A stretch of DNA of 64,000 bases from Lingula anatina (taxonomy: Eukaryota; Brachiopoda; Lingulata; Lingulida; Lingulidae). Positions within the stretch are counted from its first letter, which is position 1, and every line of letters begins with the position of its first letter. The notes under the pieces are model-generated. The model ran no database searches. It was given only the letters and a program-made list of their open reading frames with translations, and was not told where the DNA came from. The position numbers and the translations under genes were made by a program. The stretch is from NCBI RefSeq assembly GCF_001039355.2, contig NW_019773892.1:94597-158596 (forward strand). The letters run 5' to 3'. Shown here in pieces: positions 45,901-59,197 of this stretch.

Positions 45901-48900
45901 CATTCTTCATTTGGAAAATCTTTGTTTAAGGGAGAGGCAAACCCATCATCAGGAAAAAGACATCCATACCTGCCCCCAGTGGCCTTTTGCTGTGCCAACA
46001 GCTCTGCAAAGTCTGAGACAGTGAAATACTGAAGTTGGTTACAATGTTTCACTTCTAATTTTTTCTCTTCAAAGAAATTTCTTAGGTCTTCATGAATAAA
46101 AGAAAATTTTAACTCTGGGAGAAGATGATCATGCTTGGTATAAAAACACTTGCTCTCAGTAGTGAACTGTCTTAGAATGCTATCTTTGGTCACAAGGAAA
46201 GGAAGACCATTCAGGTTTTGAGGAAATTGGTCATATTGGTAAAGATATTTGAGAAAGGTAAGCAACTGCCTTGTGTCTTTAAAGATGGTTTTTTCAAGCG
46301 GCATAGGAAGTTTTCCACCTACTGTACAGGCTGGGGAGGCTTCAAATGTTTTGAAGAATTCCAAAACACTCTGTGGTGAAACACAAGGAATGTTGAAGCC
46401 CACATCTGAAAAACATTTTTTAAATTTGCTATCTTTTATATGCATCAGGTTAAAGCCTGCTCCTAAAAGGATTTTTTCGACAATTTGAGACATCTTTAAT
46501 TCTTCCTTCTTCCTCAACTGGTCAACACAGGCACTGCTGGTTTGAGTTTCATCTTTTCTTACTTCATGTAATGTATTAAAGAATGCACTCTCTCCATTTA
46601 TGATTCCACTTGGAGGAAACCAAAGAACCTGAAACAGGTTTTCTTGTCTGTCTGTGTGCTCTTTTTTCATCCCAGGGCAGCGTTTGAGGACAGGCAAAAG
46701 GGGCACTTGCTGGGCCACAACAGTTTTGAAAAAACTGATGAATAAGGGCTTCCAGGGAGGTATTTTGGAAAGATCAACAGGGAATAATCTACTGTACGTA
46801 GACAAGCATGTGTCTATGGAATACCATGAAGTTTTAGAAATGCTGGATTGTGGCAAATATGCGTTTCTCATGTGTTTCACTAGTTTCACATAGCATGGTG
46901 CCAAAACATTTTCTTGTAAGAAAACATTCCATCTACCTGAGGACTTATCATCATTCGGAATTGTTCTGCGATCCTCATATCCCAGCTCAAAATGGCCATT
47001 AAGCATCACTCTAAGGCCAGTTTTTATTGGCAATGGCAAAAAACAGGCAGCAACATAACGGTAGTCATGCTGCCGTAGATAGTCAGTGTGTTTCTTGATA
47101 CTTTCAGTCTTGTACCCAGAAAAAGAGGAATATGTTTGTCTCTCTGTATCTTTTGGAAACCTCCTGTCTATTTCTTCTTTCAATGCAGCTTTACCTTTCC
47201 AATGCTCCTTTGTATCTTTCAATGCAGCAACAGCTCCAAGGGGAAGAAGGTCAAACTTTTTTTCAATTAAATCTGAAGTGGTGAGCTGCCCATCATCTTC
47301 TGATTTTTGGATCACACTATTTGGGTTAACCACAGCACCATCTCCAGTTGTGTCATCTTCCGTATATCCTGCATCCAAGTTGCTACTATTGTTGTCATGC
47401 CTCACATGTCCTGCATTGTCTGTGCTGCTCCCTAATTGCTGTACAACTGACCACACTGAATCTACCAGGGGTTGGTCATCCAGTAAAGTCTGTATTGTTA
47501 GTTCATAAGTGACCTGACTACAGGGTATTTCCAAAGCACCATATTTCCTGCTTTTCAAATGGTTTGCTACTGTTTGGACTCCCTCATGAAATGACCTGTA
47601 CTCATTGAGGAAATTTTGACAAATTTCACTTGTCGATGAAAATTTTTTCTTGATGTTGCCTGTACTGTTGTCAATCTCAGATACATGTATCTGTTTGATA
47701 TGCTTCAGAAACAGAAGCATCTGTGGCATTTGAGCTTTGAATGTCTCCAGCAGATCCTTAACTTTTCTTATATCTAATGACTTCCAGGCTGGCAAGTCTT
47801 GGTGTGTGCATGAATCAACTCGTGGGAGATATCTCAAGGGTAATCGGAGCAGAGTTTTTCCTTGTAGGTCAAACTGTTCTTCCAACAAACAGCTTTTGAC
47901 ATCTGGGTAATCCTCAGCTAGTTCCTGTAGGTTAAACAGCTGTCCTGGGGAGCCTACTGTTGCTCCTGGAACATACTTCCGCAGAGGATCAAACACACAA
48001 CATATATCCTCATATTTACCCTGGGGGTCCTGCAACACTTCAAAACAAGACCCACGGGTAACAATCCATGGTGTGTCAGTAATGTGGTAAACGGAGTTAA
48101 AACCAATCCCAAATTGCCCTGTCTTGTAGGGGTTTCTGGACTTGTTCTCCATTTCACTCTGGTCACTCCCTAAAGTGGCAATTGCTGTCAAATCTGAATC
48201 AGTAAATGAGGCATTGTTGAAAATGCAAAGTGCCGGTCCTTGCATCTGTTTCCAGCTTTCTCCAGGCACATATTCTGAGTTGTGAGTGCGCTGATCAAGC
48301 ACAAAGTGCACCTCGGTTGCTCCAGCGTCATCAGCATTTTGTAGAACCTCTTTAAACATATCCTCTGGACTGTAACCTTTAAGGATTCTTGTGATACTCC
48401 TTTCTAGTTGCACTTGCTGTCCAAAAGGGATACTGCTCGAGTACTTACTCAGAACTCCTTCATGAGGCTGCTTAATTCCTAAACATTCATAATCTTGCAA
48501 CCTAACATCACGGTGCAAAAAGAGCACTTTTCGCTGAGGTAAATTGGGATTCCACACTGTCAGCTCATTTGCCCTTCGGAAGATTCCATGGATATCTGGT
48601 AAAACTATATCGCCCAACATCTCTAAGTCTTTTGACTTTTCTTCTTTGAGTTGTTCAATGAGCATGTTGGCAACTTTCTCTGCTTTTTCAATAAGTGGAT
48701 TAGGTTTATCTTCATCACTGATGGTCTCTTCTGACATCTTTTTCAGAGCAGCAATATAGTCAGCAACATCAAATTGGTGACGGACCCCTAGACAAGTGAA
48801 AAGCTGTTCAAAGTGGCTAATATATTCCTTTGGTAGTGCATACAGATATGGTTCACAAGAGTTCTTCAAAGAAAACACTACATCTTTGGGTTGGACAAAG

Positions 48901-51900
48901 TGATCATCTACCAACACAACAGGGAGTCCTTTGAGAGCACTACTGATGTCTTGTTCTTGTTTGCACAGTTCTTGCAAGTATGAATAAATATGGCGCATTA
49001 ACCTCTGTACATTTGACAATTGGTTCGCCAATATTCCCCTCAACCCATAACTGATTGCAGCTTGCATCTGCACTTGAATTGTTTCAATTCCAGGGTTTGT
49101 CACACAACCTATAAACTGGAATGTCTCTGGAGGAATATGACTCAGTGTAGATGCACCTCTTGTGAAAAGTGTTTCATCAACTATGGGCATGGCTGATCCA
49201 ACCAGATCAATGACCTTCAAAAGCCCCATATTCTGTGGGGCATCATACAATATATCTTTCTTTTTTTTGTGGTCAAACAACGGCAAAGGGTATTCTGGAA
49301 AAGTTTGCAAAACTGGCAAGAAGGGTATGGACTTCAACTCTTCAAGTTCACACTTTTCCACATGTACATCATCAACACCCCTTCCCTCCATTCTCTTGAA
49401 TCCAATAAACATTAAAATGTTCAGTATACGCCTAACCCTGATGCTTCTGTCTGAAATGGACAGAGTTTGTTTTGCACACTGAGATACTTCAGCCCATGTG
49501 ATATCACCCACTGTGCACCGCATTCCCAACTTTTGTAAAAAATAGGACTGTTCTCTGTATTCTTGTAAAGGAAACACTCCATCTTCTTCAGTGAACATGA
49601 TACTTTGCATTCCTCTTTCGCTGACCAATTTCCCAGGCGTTTCAAGCACATTTCCAGATGGCATGACAGGAATGCACTTTTGGGTTCTTACAAAGCTTGC
49701 CATTTCCTCATCATTGGTTACAGATGGCAAGACATCATTTCGCATCAAAGTATCTCTCCATTTTGCAAAAGCTTGCATCTCAGCTATGTTGGCAAAGAAA
49801 ACTTCTTTGTAGAATCGCTGCCTGCTGTATTCATTGTTGAAATTCATTTCACATGATTTGAACTGTTCAACTATTTTCATTGGTAAATGAACTGCAATTT
49901 TGTTTCCGGGCTGTGTCTTCACCCACCACCTGAATATGTTGTAGGCAACCTCCCCTATGCCAACCTTGTCTTGGAATGATGGTTCCAGATATACTACTTC
50001 ATGGAAATTTCTCCAACACTGACCATCTGTCAGAAGTTTGGGCTCATTAAGTGTCATCAACTTCCTGTGAAAAGACTGCAGAAAATCTTCTGGGAGTTGT
50101 TTAACAGCCATTGGCCAAAGGATAAGGAAGTCCCCACCAATGTTGCAATATTCTTTGCATTTTTCCAAAAAGAAGATGTAGGCTTTAGGCAAAGTTTCAC
50201 GAAGTAATGCTTCATTCCACTCTGCCATTACATTCTGTCTGTCATCTGCTGATCTCTGCACCAAATGGTTTCGACTGGATGTTGTAAGAAATGTGCCACT
50301 CACATGCACTGGAAGGCTTGTGGAAATAGGCAATGGGAGCTGACAGAAGAGTACACCTTCAGTAGGATTCAATGGCAGGGGTTTTAGCTTATTTCCACGT
50401 GACTGCACTGGTAAAGCTATTGATGCAACAGGCAGTGTGCCTTCATTTTTTCCTTTGACTGCCAGGCTGAAAGCCTCCCCAGTGCTCATATACGATGTTA
50501 AAAAGTATTCCCTGGTTTTATCTTTTGCAACCATCTGAAGAAGCTCTCCACCATGGGGCCGAGTACTGCATGTAATGCTAAAATGACACATGCATTTGAG
50601 TTCTGTGTGGTCTTCTTTTCTCTGTACAGCATTACTTGCAGCGTGCAATATTCTAGTTGCCTGGATCAATTGCTGTTTTTCTTTATCTAGCTTTTTTGCT
50701 GGCTTTGGAAGTGTCGTCTTATAATTGACAACTGGTTGTATACACCTCTTCGGTATGTCTTTCTCAATAATAAAGATCTCAACAGCATCACTTGGATCTT
50801 TTGAGTTTACGGAAAGATACCACAAAGAGAACTTGACCACATTCTGAATGAAGAGCAAAAGTGATTCTGATCTGTCTATAGTCAACCTAAAAAGATCTAA
50901 CACATCCTCTTTTGTGTATGGTTTTCCTGGTTTAAGTTCTGTCTTTTGTGACTGCTGGTTTGTTCTCAGTGGAAGTCGAAACAGAGTTCCATTGAATCTG
51001 TTGTTCATCCGACATTGAAAGATGTTCTCAAATGGAGCAAGTTGATCTGCTATCATCCCTCTATTGTGAGTCTTATCCAAGTCAATTTTCACACCTGGCT
51101 TGCTTTTGTCCTTAATGGCTCTACCCAAATGATGTGCATTTGGGTCAAAGATGACAAAATTATTCTGACTGATGAAACTGGGGGTGTCTGTAATGTTGTA
51201 AACAATATTGAACCCTTTTCCAAACCTACCAATGGTTGCTGCATCTTCTTTCTTCATTCCACCACCAACTTTAATAATACGTTCAAAATCAACAGGCTTA
51301 AATACCGTATCATTGTAGACCCAAAGTGCCTGTCCCTGGCATTCTGCCATCCCCTTATCAATGAGACTTTTACGGTAATCTTTGTTCTCCCGTGCATCAA
51401 ACAAAAATCGAACCTCTGTAGCTCCAGCATCATCAGCATTCTGTATCATCTCCTTTATGAAAGCAAAACCATCTTGGTAGCCATCTAGAATATTGCTGAT
51501 AATGCTGCACAATGACTGGCCCTGACCAAACTCCTCAAAAGGCAGATCCTCTGGCTTCAACAGATGTCTCAATAGGGGAGGTACCCCCAAGTCATCTGCT
51601 GTTGCAATTGGAATATCTCTGTGCAAAACATGGACATTTTCTTTTTCTAACTCCAGGCTTATATCTTTGCCAAGATGCTCTGCATCAAGAAAGACACATT
51701 TACTGCTAACCCCAAATTTAAGTTGTCCTGAGGAGCGCAGCGGCATTGGTATGTCATCAGGGAAGGTGCCTCCATCTTTTGCTAATTTTGAAAGTTGGTT
51801 CAGAATTTCTACTGAGAGTTTGAGGTCCGAACTTTCACTGTTGGCCAAGATGCCAAGTGGAAGTTGTTGGGAACCATCATATTTCTCTTTCATCTGGATG

Positions 51901-53758
51901 AGTACATCAAGGTACGGCTCAAAAGAAGTCAAACTTTTGAAAGGCAAATGATCTTTTGCAAAGAAATCTGGCACTGTGTACATATACGGCCTGAGGTCTA
52001 AAACAGAGTCTGAACAAAGCACCTGATCTTGAGAAGCAAACCCATTGCCATGCCAAATCCACTGGCTGAGAGCCTGCCTACCAACCTCTGCTATGGCAGC
52101 TTCTGCATGCTGTTCCAAAAAGTGGTAAATCTTGTTTACAATCAATTCAAACAATGTCTTTTCTTCTTCGTTGTAATTCTTCTGAAGTATAGCAAGCTGC
52201 TGAACTACAGACCTGACATCTGGCGGAGAATCCATATTGAAATGTTCAACAATTGAGGCTTCAGCTTCTTTGTCTCCTGGTATTCCTTCCCAAAGTGGCT
52301 GCACAGAACCTATCAAGTACGTTGATACGTCATTCATCTTCTTTAGAGTGGTTGGCTTTTGAAATATCTTAGTATCGTTCCACCATGGTAGGCTTATTGG
52401 ATATGGTATATTTTTGGGTGGCTCACAACACATGGGCAACCAGTGTAGGTCCAACAAAAGACCTTTGAGATGACAGACATTGTTAGGAATGGATAAGGGA
52501 AACTGTTGAAGCAGTCTTGGTCGCTTCCCAAGGAAAGAGGCAATGGCCTGGGACTTTCTTTTCAACACTTCACAACTAGTTGGGTCTGCTGCTGTAGCTG
52601 CTCTGGTATCAACATCTTTGACAGCTGTCAAAATATCATCTGCTGTCAAATCATCTTCATTTTTCATGCCAACTTTTTCCAGTTGTGGAATGATGGTGCC
52701 CTCAGTGAAAGGATTAAGTGGAAAGACATCCTGATCTTTAAATAACTCTTGGAGAATTCTACTTTGTGGGTTGCAAGTTTTACTAGGCAGAGCAAAACCA
52801 TTTCTGGTTGGAATGCAATGGAGACGTTGAACCTGTTCCACTATTTCCTTTTCATTGATTAGCTCATGATGCTGTAGCATGAACAATGAAATATCTTTCA
52901 TGAACCTTTTTGCAAATGCACCACCCTTTTCGAGCTCTGGTAGGATGTGTGTGGAAAATATGGATACTTGAGTGTGGATGACAAAGTGGTCCAGGACCTT
53001 CACAAGATGTTCACATTCAGGCAAAGTAACATCTATAAGGGTCCAAGGTAATGGCACTTGGGGAAGATATTTCAATTTCACTGCATCCTTAGCATCATCT
53101 AGTGCCAGCAGTTTTTTGTCCATCTTTGCTTTTTCATCAAATTCAGCTGAGTTACGCTGAGGACCAATTTCAATTCTTGGGAAGATTTCAAGCTTCCTCA
53201 CTACATCCTTGTGGCATCCTATGTCACCAGATTGTGATATGAATTTTCTGAAGGCTTTTCTAACAGAAGCATCAAGTTTGTTGAAGGCAGTTATAACTTC
53301 ATTTCCTTTGTATTGGTACTGCCTTGACAAGGACTGTAATACACCATCTGGTGAGGGGAGTGCTACCCGATGATCAAATATTGCTCGGTGGTTTCCAGCC
53401 TTATCAAGTACTGAAGCTGCAAGAAACACATTAAGGGTTTCTAGATGCTTTGCTATATCTTGAGGTATGCTTTTACCTTGGTGCTGTACAAGCTGAATGC
53501 TAATTGAAGACGACCTTGCAGGCAGATGTAACTGAACATACCTTCCATCATTAAGATGAACTGGAAGAATTGGCAATTCTTCAAACCTCTGCAAATCTTG
53601 GAAATTCTGGCACAGGTAGCCCCACACTTTATCAAGCCAGGCTCTGTTCTGTGGATGTAGGTCTGTGTTGTTTTTCAACTTTTTTGCTTGGACTGCATCA
53701 GGTAAGAGTTGGCTGAACCCTTCTTTATCAAGCATACACAGTTGAGTTTCACCCCTGC
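42918..53758 (-). CDS. Sacsin-like protein, giant terminal exon (about 3,610 codons)
   Basis: Sacsin is a very large cytoplasmic chaperone-type protein with repeated Hsp90-like ATPase modules. The exon begins after a TTTTAG acceptor at 53759-53760; its first bases (GC AGG GGT GAA ACT) continue the frame upstream of the Met at 53735, so that Met is internal. Numbering from that Met, one ATPase module has QNADDAGAT near residue 765 and GRFGKGFNIVYNITD near 835, and the next has QNADDAGAT near 1798 and GQFGIGFNSVYHITD near 1871. The remaining 1,700 or so residues contain no third module, and the frame ends DCVLLFL-stop. The spacing of modules resembles vertebrate sacsin, but the C-terminal DnaJ and HEPN domains are absent. 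Upstream exons at 57476-59197, 59666-59813 and 63703-63861 fit in phase. The assembled order places a second copy of this exon's start in between (54441-56543). Paralogous sacsin-like genes are common in invertebrates, so I give no symbol. Confidence 0.95.
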
Positions 53759-54439
53759 CTAAAATTAATATAAAACAAACCTATATTTAAACTAGGATCC
53801 AGAAACCCTACAGTAATGTTCCATGAATTATGAGCAGCTCTAATAAACCCCAAATGATCTTAAAATCAGTCGTATGGAGTTTTTTTGGGCCCATTATTTT
53901 TGACCAGTAAACCATTTTGCAGGATAGTGAATTTCTTACAGCTTAAAAATCACCAGGCTGTTTTCAGGCTCATTAAAATATAACAGTCGGCAATGTTGCC
54001 CTTTACCTGAGTACTATGTGTAAAGCTCAAGATACAAGATAACAATTGGTACAGTTAGCTAAAGACACGAAACAGCATGGTCATCACCATCACAGGGGTA
54101 ATTAAGATAAAGGGAGAATCAGTTGATAGCTGCACATTATCGGAGTTTCTGACAACCTCCCATTTCATGAACTTCAACTAAAACAATTATTTTTAATTAA
54201 ATTCTTCTGTACTAAATTCATGGCACATTATCCAATACTTAGGTTGGGACCCACCAAACAACAATTAAAATAAGTGTCATGGCAAGTGCTAACAGATTTA
54301 TGGCCAGTAAATTGTGAAAGATTGCTGTTGCATAATTTTCAAATGGATCTGAGGCAATTTTGTATGCAAGGAATAACAAGCTCACCCTGAGCTTCAGAGA
54401 TAACTTGACACTAACCTCTTCACTACAGCCTATCTTCAT
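53759..54439 (-). other. Intron sequence upstream of the giant exon, to the contig end
   Basis: Starts (on the minus strand reading) as intron before the TTTTAG acceptor. It does not align with the corresponding intron at 56544-57475. The last 201 bases before the N, read on the minus strand, form an open frame of about 66 codons that contains a hydrophobic LLALAMTLILIVVWWV stretch. The frame is open only because the sequence ends at the N, so it may be chance. Confidence 0.5.
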
Positions 54440-54440
54440 N
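54440..54440. other. Single N at second contig join
   Basis: To the right of this base, AAAACAGAGTCTGAAC resumes inside the sacsin-like exon, matching about 52000. The join therefore breaks the gene order. Confidence 0.98.
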
Positions 54441-56543
54441 AAAACAGAGTCTGAACAAAGCACCTGATCTTGAGAAGCAAACCCACTGCCATGCCAAATC
54501 CACTGGCTGAGAGCCTGCTTACCAACCTCTGCTATGGCAGCTTCTGCATGCTGCTCCAAAAAGTGGTAAATCTTGTTTACAATCAATTCAAACAATGTCT
54601 TTTCTTCTTCGTTGTAATTCTTCTGAAGTACAGCAAGCTGCTGAACTACAGACCTGACATCGGGTGGAGAATCCATATTGAAATGTTCAACAATTGAGGC
54701 TTCAGCTTCTTTGTCTCCTGGTATTCCTTCCCAAAGTGGCTGCACAGAACCTATCAAGTACGTTGATACGTCATTCATCTTCTTTAGAGTGGTTGGCTTT
54801 TGGAATATCTTAGTATCATTCCACCATGGTAGGCTTATTGGATATGGTATATTTTTGGGTGGCTCACAACACATGGGCAACCAGTGTAGGTCCAACAAAA
54901 GACCTTTGAGATTACAGACATTTTTAGGAATGGATAAGGGAAACTGTTGAAGCAGTCTTGGTCGCTTCCCAAGGAAAGACGCAATGGCCTGGGACTTTCT
55001 TTTCAATACTTCACAACTAGTTGGGTCTGCTGCGGTAGCTGCTCTGGTCTCAACATCTTTGACAGCTGTCAAAATATCATCTGCTGTCACATCATCTTCA
55101 TTTTTCATGCCAACTTTTACCAGTTGTGGAATGATGGTGCCCTCAGTAAAAGGATCAACTGGAAAGACATCCTGATCTTTAAATAACTCTTGGAGAATTC
55201 TACTTTGTGGGTTGCAAGTTTTACTAGGCAGAGCAAAACCATTTCTGGTTGGAATGCAATGGAGACGTTGAGCCTGTTCCACTATTTCCTTTTCATTGAT
55301 TAGCTCACTATGTTGTAGCATGAACAATGAAATATCTTTCATGTATCTTTCTGCAAAAACACCACCCTTTTTGAGCTCTCACTAGTGGGCTGGATTTGGT
55401 CTTAAAGTGCAATTTAAGTTCACAAGTGATCTTACACGATCTTAAACATTATAGCAGTAGTCTTAAAATGGACTGAATCTGCTTTAAAGATAAAAAAATG
55501 ATGTAACACCTACTTAAGTGGTCAAGCAGTTTCCTCCCCTCACAATGGGGGATACCTCCCTTCACAATAAAGGACACCTCTGCTCACAATAGGAGAATGT
55601 GTAAGGGGAGACAACTTAATTGGCTGTTAGACCAGAAATAGTCTTACTCATGGTTTAAGATCATGTAAGACTATTTGTGAACTTAAATTGCACTTTAAGA
55701 CCAAATCAAGCCCACTAGTGTCTGGTAGGATATGTGTGGAAAATATGGACACTTGCGTGTGGATGACACACTGGCCAAGGACCTTCACAAGATGTTCACA
55801 CTCAGGCAAAGTAACATCTATAATGGCCCAAGGTAACAACACCTGGGGAAGATATTTCAATTTCACTGCATCCTTGGCATCATCCAGTGCCAGCAGTTTT
55901 TCGTCCATCTTTGCTTTTTCATCAAATTCAGCTGAGTTACACTGAGGACCAATCTCAATTCTTGGGAAGATTTCAAGCTTTCTCACTATATTCTTGTGCC
56001 TTTCTATGTCACCAGACTGTGATATGAATGTTCTGAAGACTTTTCTAACAGAAGCATCAAGTTTGTTGAAGACAGTTATAACTTCATTTCCTTTGTATTG
56101 GTACTGCCTTGACAAGGACTGTAATACACCATCTGGTGAGGGGAGTGCTACCCAATGGTCAAATATTGTTTGGTGGTTTCCAGCCTTATCAAGTACTGAA
56201 GTTGCAAGAGGCACACCAAGAGTTTCCAGAAGCTTTGCTATATCTTCAGATATGCTTTTACCTTGGTGCTGTACAAGCTGAATGCTAATTGAAGATGATC
56301 TTGCAGGCAGATCTAACTGAACAAACCTTCCATCATTAAGATGAACTGGAAGAATTGGCAAACCTTCAAACCTCTGCAAATCTTGGAAATTCTGGTACAG
56401 GTAACCCCACACTTTATCAAGCCAGGCTCTGTTCTGTGGATCTAGGTCTGTGTTGTTTTTCAACTTTTTTGCTTGGACTGCATCAGGTAAGAGTTGGCTG
56501 AACCCCTTTTCATCAAGCATACACAGCTGAGTTTCACCCCTGC
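54441..56543 (-). pseudogene. Partial second copy of the sacsin-like giant exon, interrupted by a MITE
   Basis: Matches 52001-53758 in the same strand and begins with its own acceptor (TTTCAG at 56544-56549). The part 55721-56543 encodes MLDEKGFSQLLPDAVQ and onwards, differing from the other copy at about 31 of 268 residues. The part 54441-55376 encodes ELKKGGVFAERY..., differing at about 12 of the 300 residues after the inner Met. Between them sits a 341-bp element plus 3-bp duplication; 344 bp is not a multiple of three, and the element brings an in-frame stop at 55648. As assembled this copy cannot make a full protein unless the element is spliced out. The left end is cut by the N rather than by biology. 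It is either the other allele or a paralogue. Confidence 0.85.
55380..55720. mobile_element. CACTA-like nonautonomous element (341 bp) inside the sacsin-like exon
   Basis: The element starts CACTAGTGGGCTGGATTTGG and ends with a long reverse complement of this (..CAAGCCCACTAGTG), giving inverted repeats of about 57 bp with a few mismatches. TCT flanks both sides (55377-55379 and 55721-55723). The uninterrupted copy of the exon has a single GAGCTCTGGTAGG at this point, so the empty site and the 3-bp target duplication are directly visible. CACTA ends with 3-bp duplications are the defining features of the CACTA (En/Spm, CMC) superfamily. No transposase lies inside, and an autonomous partner must be elsewhere. 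Confidence 0.9.
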
Positions 56544-57475
56544 CTGAAATTGTTGTAAATACAAAATTTGAGGATCAGAAATACAATGCCCTTCTGGGTA
56601 TATACCACTGGCTGCATTTGGGTCACATCCGTGAAAATGAACTTTTTATTAGGAAACATCAATGTAAAGATGCATGAAGTTTATAAAATATAGCAAGCAA
56701 CCACTGAACCACTTACTGGAAAAAAAAGGAAGTTAACAGTACCTCATCTATTTTTGTATATGATAGTTATTATAAAAAAAGGCATCTGATACAAATTCCT
56801 AAATATTTAATATGGCAATAAAATAATTCTAAATTGCCATTGAAGTAATAAGATTGAATAAGGTTACAATGCAACCTAAGTACAATAAGGCAAAAAGTTT
56901 TCATGTACAGACACCCTGACCTTGAAATAATAGGCCAAAAGTCAAATACAAATTCAGACTTGGAATGTCCACATGAGAACGAAATTTGAATTTTTTCAGT
57001 AAACAAACAATCCTATATTTCCTCCATTTAGTAAGATACTTTACATGTTATTCTAAAAACTTTTGTGAAGGGTGCATCATACTGAATAAATATGCCAAAC
57101 ACACTAAAACATACTGATGACATCATTCAGAAATAGAGATGAGATTATAACATAAGAAATTTAGGCACATGCTTTGATTTGTAGCTTTTGAGAATGGCAC
57201 TAATGGTACTTGTTTCCTATGATAAGTGGCAGATACAGCAAACATAAAATGAGCATCAGAAAACACACCAGCTCTACTGAAAAAAATAATACACACTGGC
57301 GGTACAATAAACAACCAGGCTAGTATGTAATGTACATGTCTACTTCACAGTGAAAGACCAAAGAAATGTAAAACTACATATCATACACAACATGCATTTT
57401 GTGAAATGAATTGTAGATGTTTTTGTATGAAATTGAACCACAAACATTTACTCTTCATGTGCCTCTACAGCTTAC
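56544..57475 (-). other. Intron of the sacsin-like gene
   Basis: Bounded by a GTAAGC donor (57470-57475 on the plus strand) and a TTTCAG acceptor (56544-56549). AT-rich, no coding signal. Confidence 0.8.
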
Positions 57476-59197
57476 CTGATTTGGCTGATCTTGTCAATTT
57501 TTCTTTTACAACTTCATCACTGGAATGCAGGAACCTTTTTTCAAGTCCAGCAAATAGTTGTATCATGTCATTTGCAGCAATGTATACAGGTTGAGATCTA
57601 TGTATTGAAGAGAATGTTGTAAATGTACCATCAGCCAAAGGCAAAAGTTTCAAACCTTGGAGTTTCACAACTGGCAGTTTATCAAGTAGATACCTCAGCA
57701 GTTCAAACTTCTGAGTGTTGGGGAACTTGCAATAACCATCGTGACTAGTCAAAGAATCTTTCACAAGCTGGTGGTTGATATCTTTTGAGACAAAATTCAA
57801 TCTGTCCTTTTTAGGACAAAAGTTCTGGATTGCATCAAGCACAAATGATGGAAGTTTGAGAGGACAGTGCCCTGTTAACAGCATGATTTCATATACTGCC
57901 TCACACAGGGATGGATTGTCTGGAAAATCAACAATCACAGCATCATCAAGAGATTTCCACATGCCATCATAGGCCTTAGTGTAAAACATATTACACTGAA
58001 AGAGCTGTGCATAGACTCTAGGCATTATCTTCTTCCACTTTTCATCCACCTTTTCCTCATCTGGGAAGCAGCCAATAACCTGCTCGGGAGAGATAGAGAT
58101 ACCTTGATCCATTGTAGCTTGAAAAAGAAGCTCCTGATATGCACAGGGAAGAACGTCCACCAGCAAGTGCTGGTTCCAAGCCTTGGACTTGTCCTGTGTG
58201 TGCTTGTCATCTGTGGTGGGCCACTGTAAGTCACTTCTCTCTGGGGTGAGTTCAAAGAAGCCATTCACATGAACTGGGAGACCTGTGCCTCGACTATCAG
58301 CCAGAGGTAATGGAAGTGAACAAAACACATGACCAGATGTTTTCTTCTCGACACTTGATGCATTTTCGTGTGGCAATGTGCAATGACTTGTTGCTTGACT
58401 GTGAAATATTCTTACTGGATCTGGGCAATTTGGTGAATCTTCTCTAGCAGTTAAATTCTCATCACTGGTCTTATGATCAGAATCTGAAACTAGCACCCCC
58501 TCTTGGGGATTGTTCAACGTTAAAGGCATTGCAATACCCACCAATGGGATGTTCTTCACACAGTCTGGTTTTTTCACAAATTCCTGAGACTTAATGGTAC
58601 CACTACAAAAAGTGGTGACTAAATAGGTCTGTTCATCTTTCTGTTTATTTTGATGGTTTTCAGACTTCAGGATTATTGGATAGGTCTCTTGCAAAGAATT
58701 AAGTTCTTTATTGCTGACTCGTAATCTTTTCAAATGATCTGGTAACTTGCTATTGAATTGTTGCCTCTTATTCTTGACATCTTCAATGTTACTTATTTCT
58801 ACAGCAAATAGCAACTTGGTTTCCTCATGATCTCGTCTGTACATCTCAATCTTTTCAACAGACCTAAGGAAAAGTAACACCAGGAGTGCCTCCTCTTGGA
58901 AGGCTTCAAATAGTTCTTCGATACTGTCCCTGTCATATATATTGCTTGATATGGGTTGAGCATGACGATGTTGAACATGACCAGCATTACGAAGAGGGAA
59001 ACGGAACAAGGTACCATTATAGGGGTTCTCTTGAAATGTTTCAGCAGAACAGTCAAATACACCAAGGAATGGTTTGTACTGTTGGTGAAATGTCGCTATA
59101 TCTTTAAGACGCCATCTTTCAGCAGCCTTTGGTTTGAAATATTCTCTGTAGGGATCAATCATAGCCATGTACTGGCCACTTATCACACAGGGGAGAT
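57476..59197 (-). CDS. Sacsin-like gene, exon of 1,722 bp (rest of first ATPase module)
   Basis: Begins after a TTTCTTTCAG acceptor at 59198-59200 with AT, completing the GAT codon opened by the previous exon so that the protein reads HIT-D-LPCVISGQYMAMIDPYREYF, the usual continuation of a sacsin ATPase fold. NPYNGTLFRFPLRN is the conserved strand found near the end of each module. The exon continues with the long linker typical of sacsin repeats and ends AAA TCA G before GTAAGC. The leftover G joins GC of the giant exon to give Gly, reading KSGRGETQLCMLD. An open frame extends into the intron at both ends but those parts are not coding. Confidence 0.9.

Noticed and set aside
42973-53160. Many 60-157 codon plus-strand frames opposite the sacsin-like exon
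   Set aside because: Antisense shadows of a long coding exon; no domains and no upstream signals.
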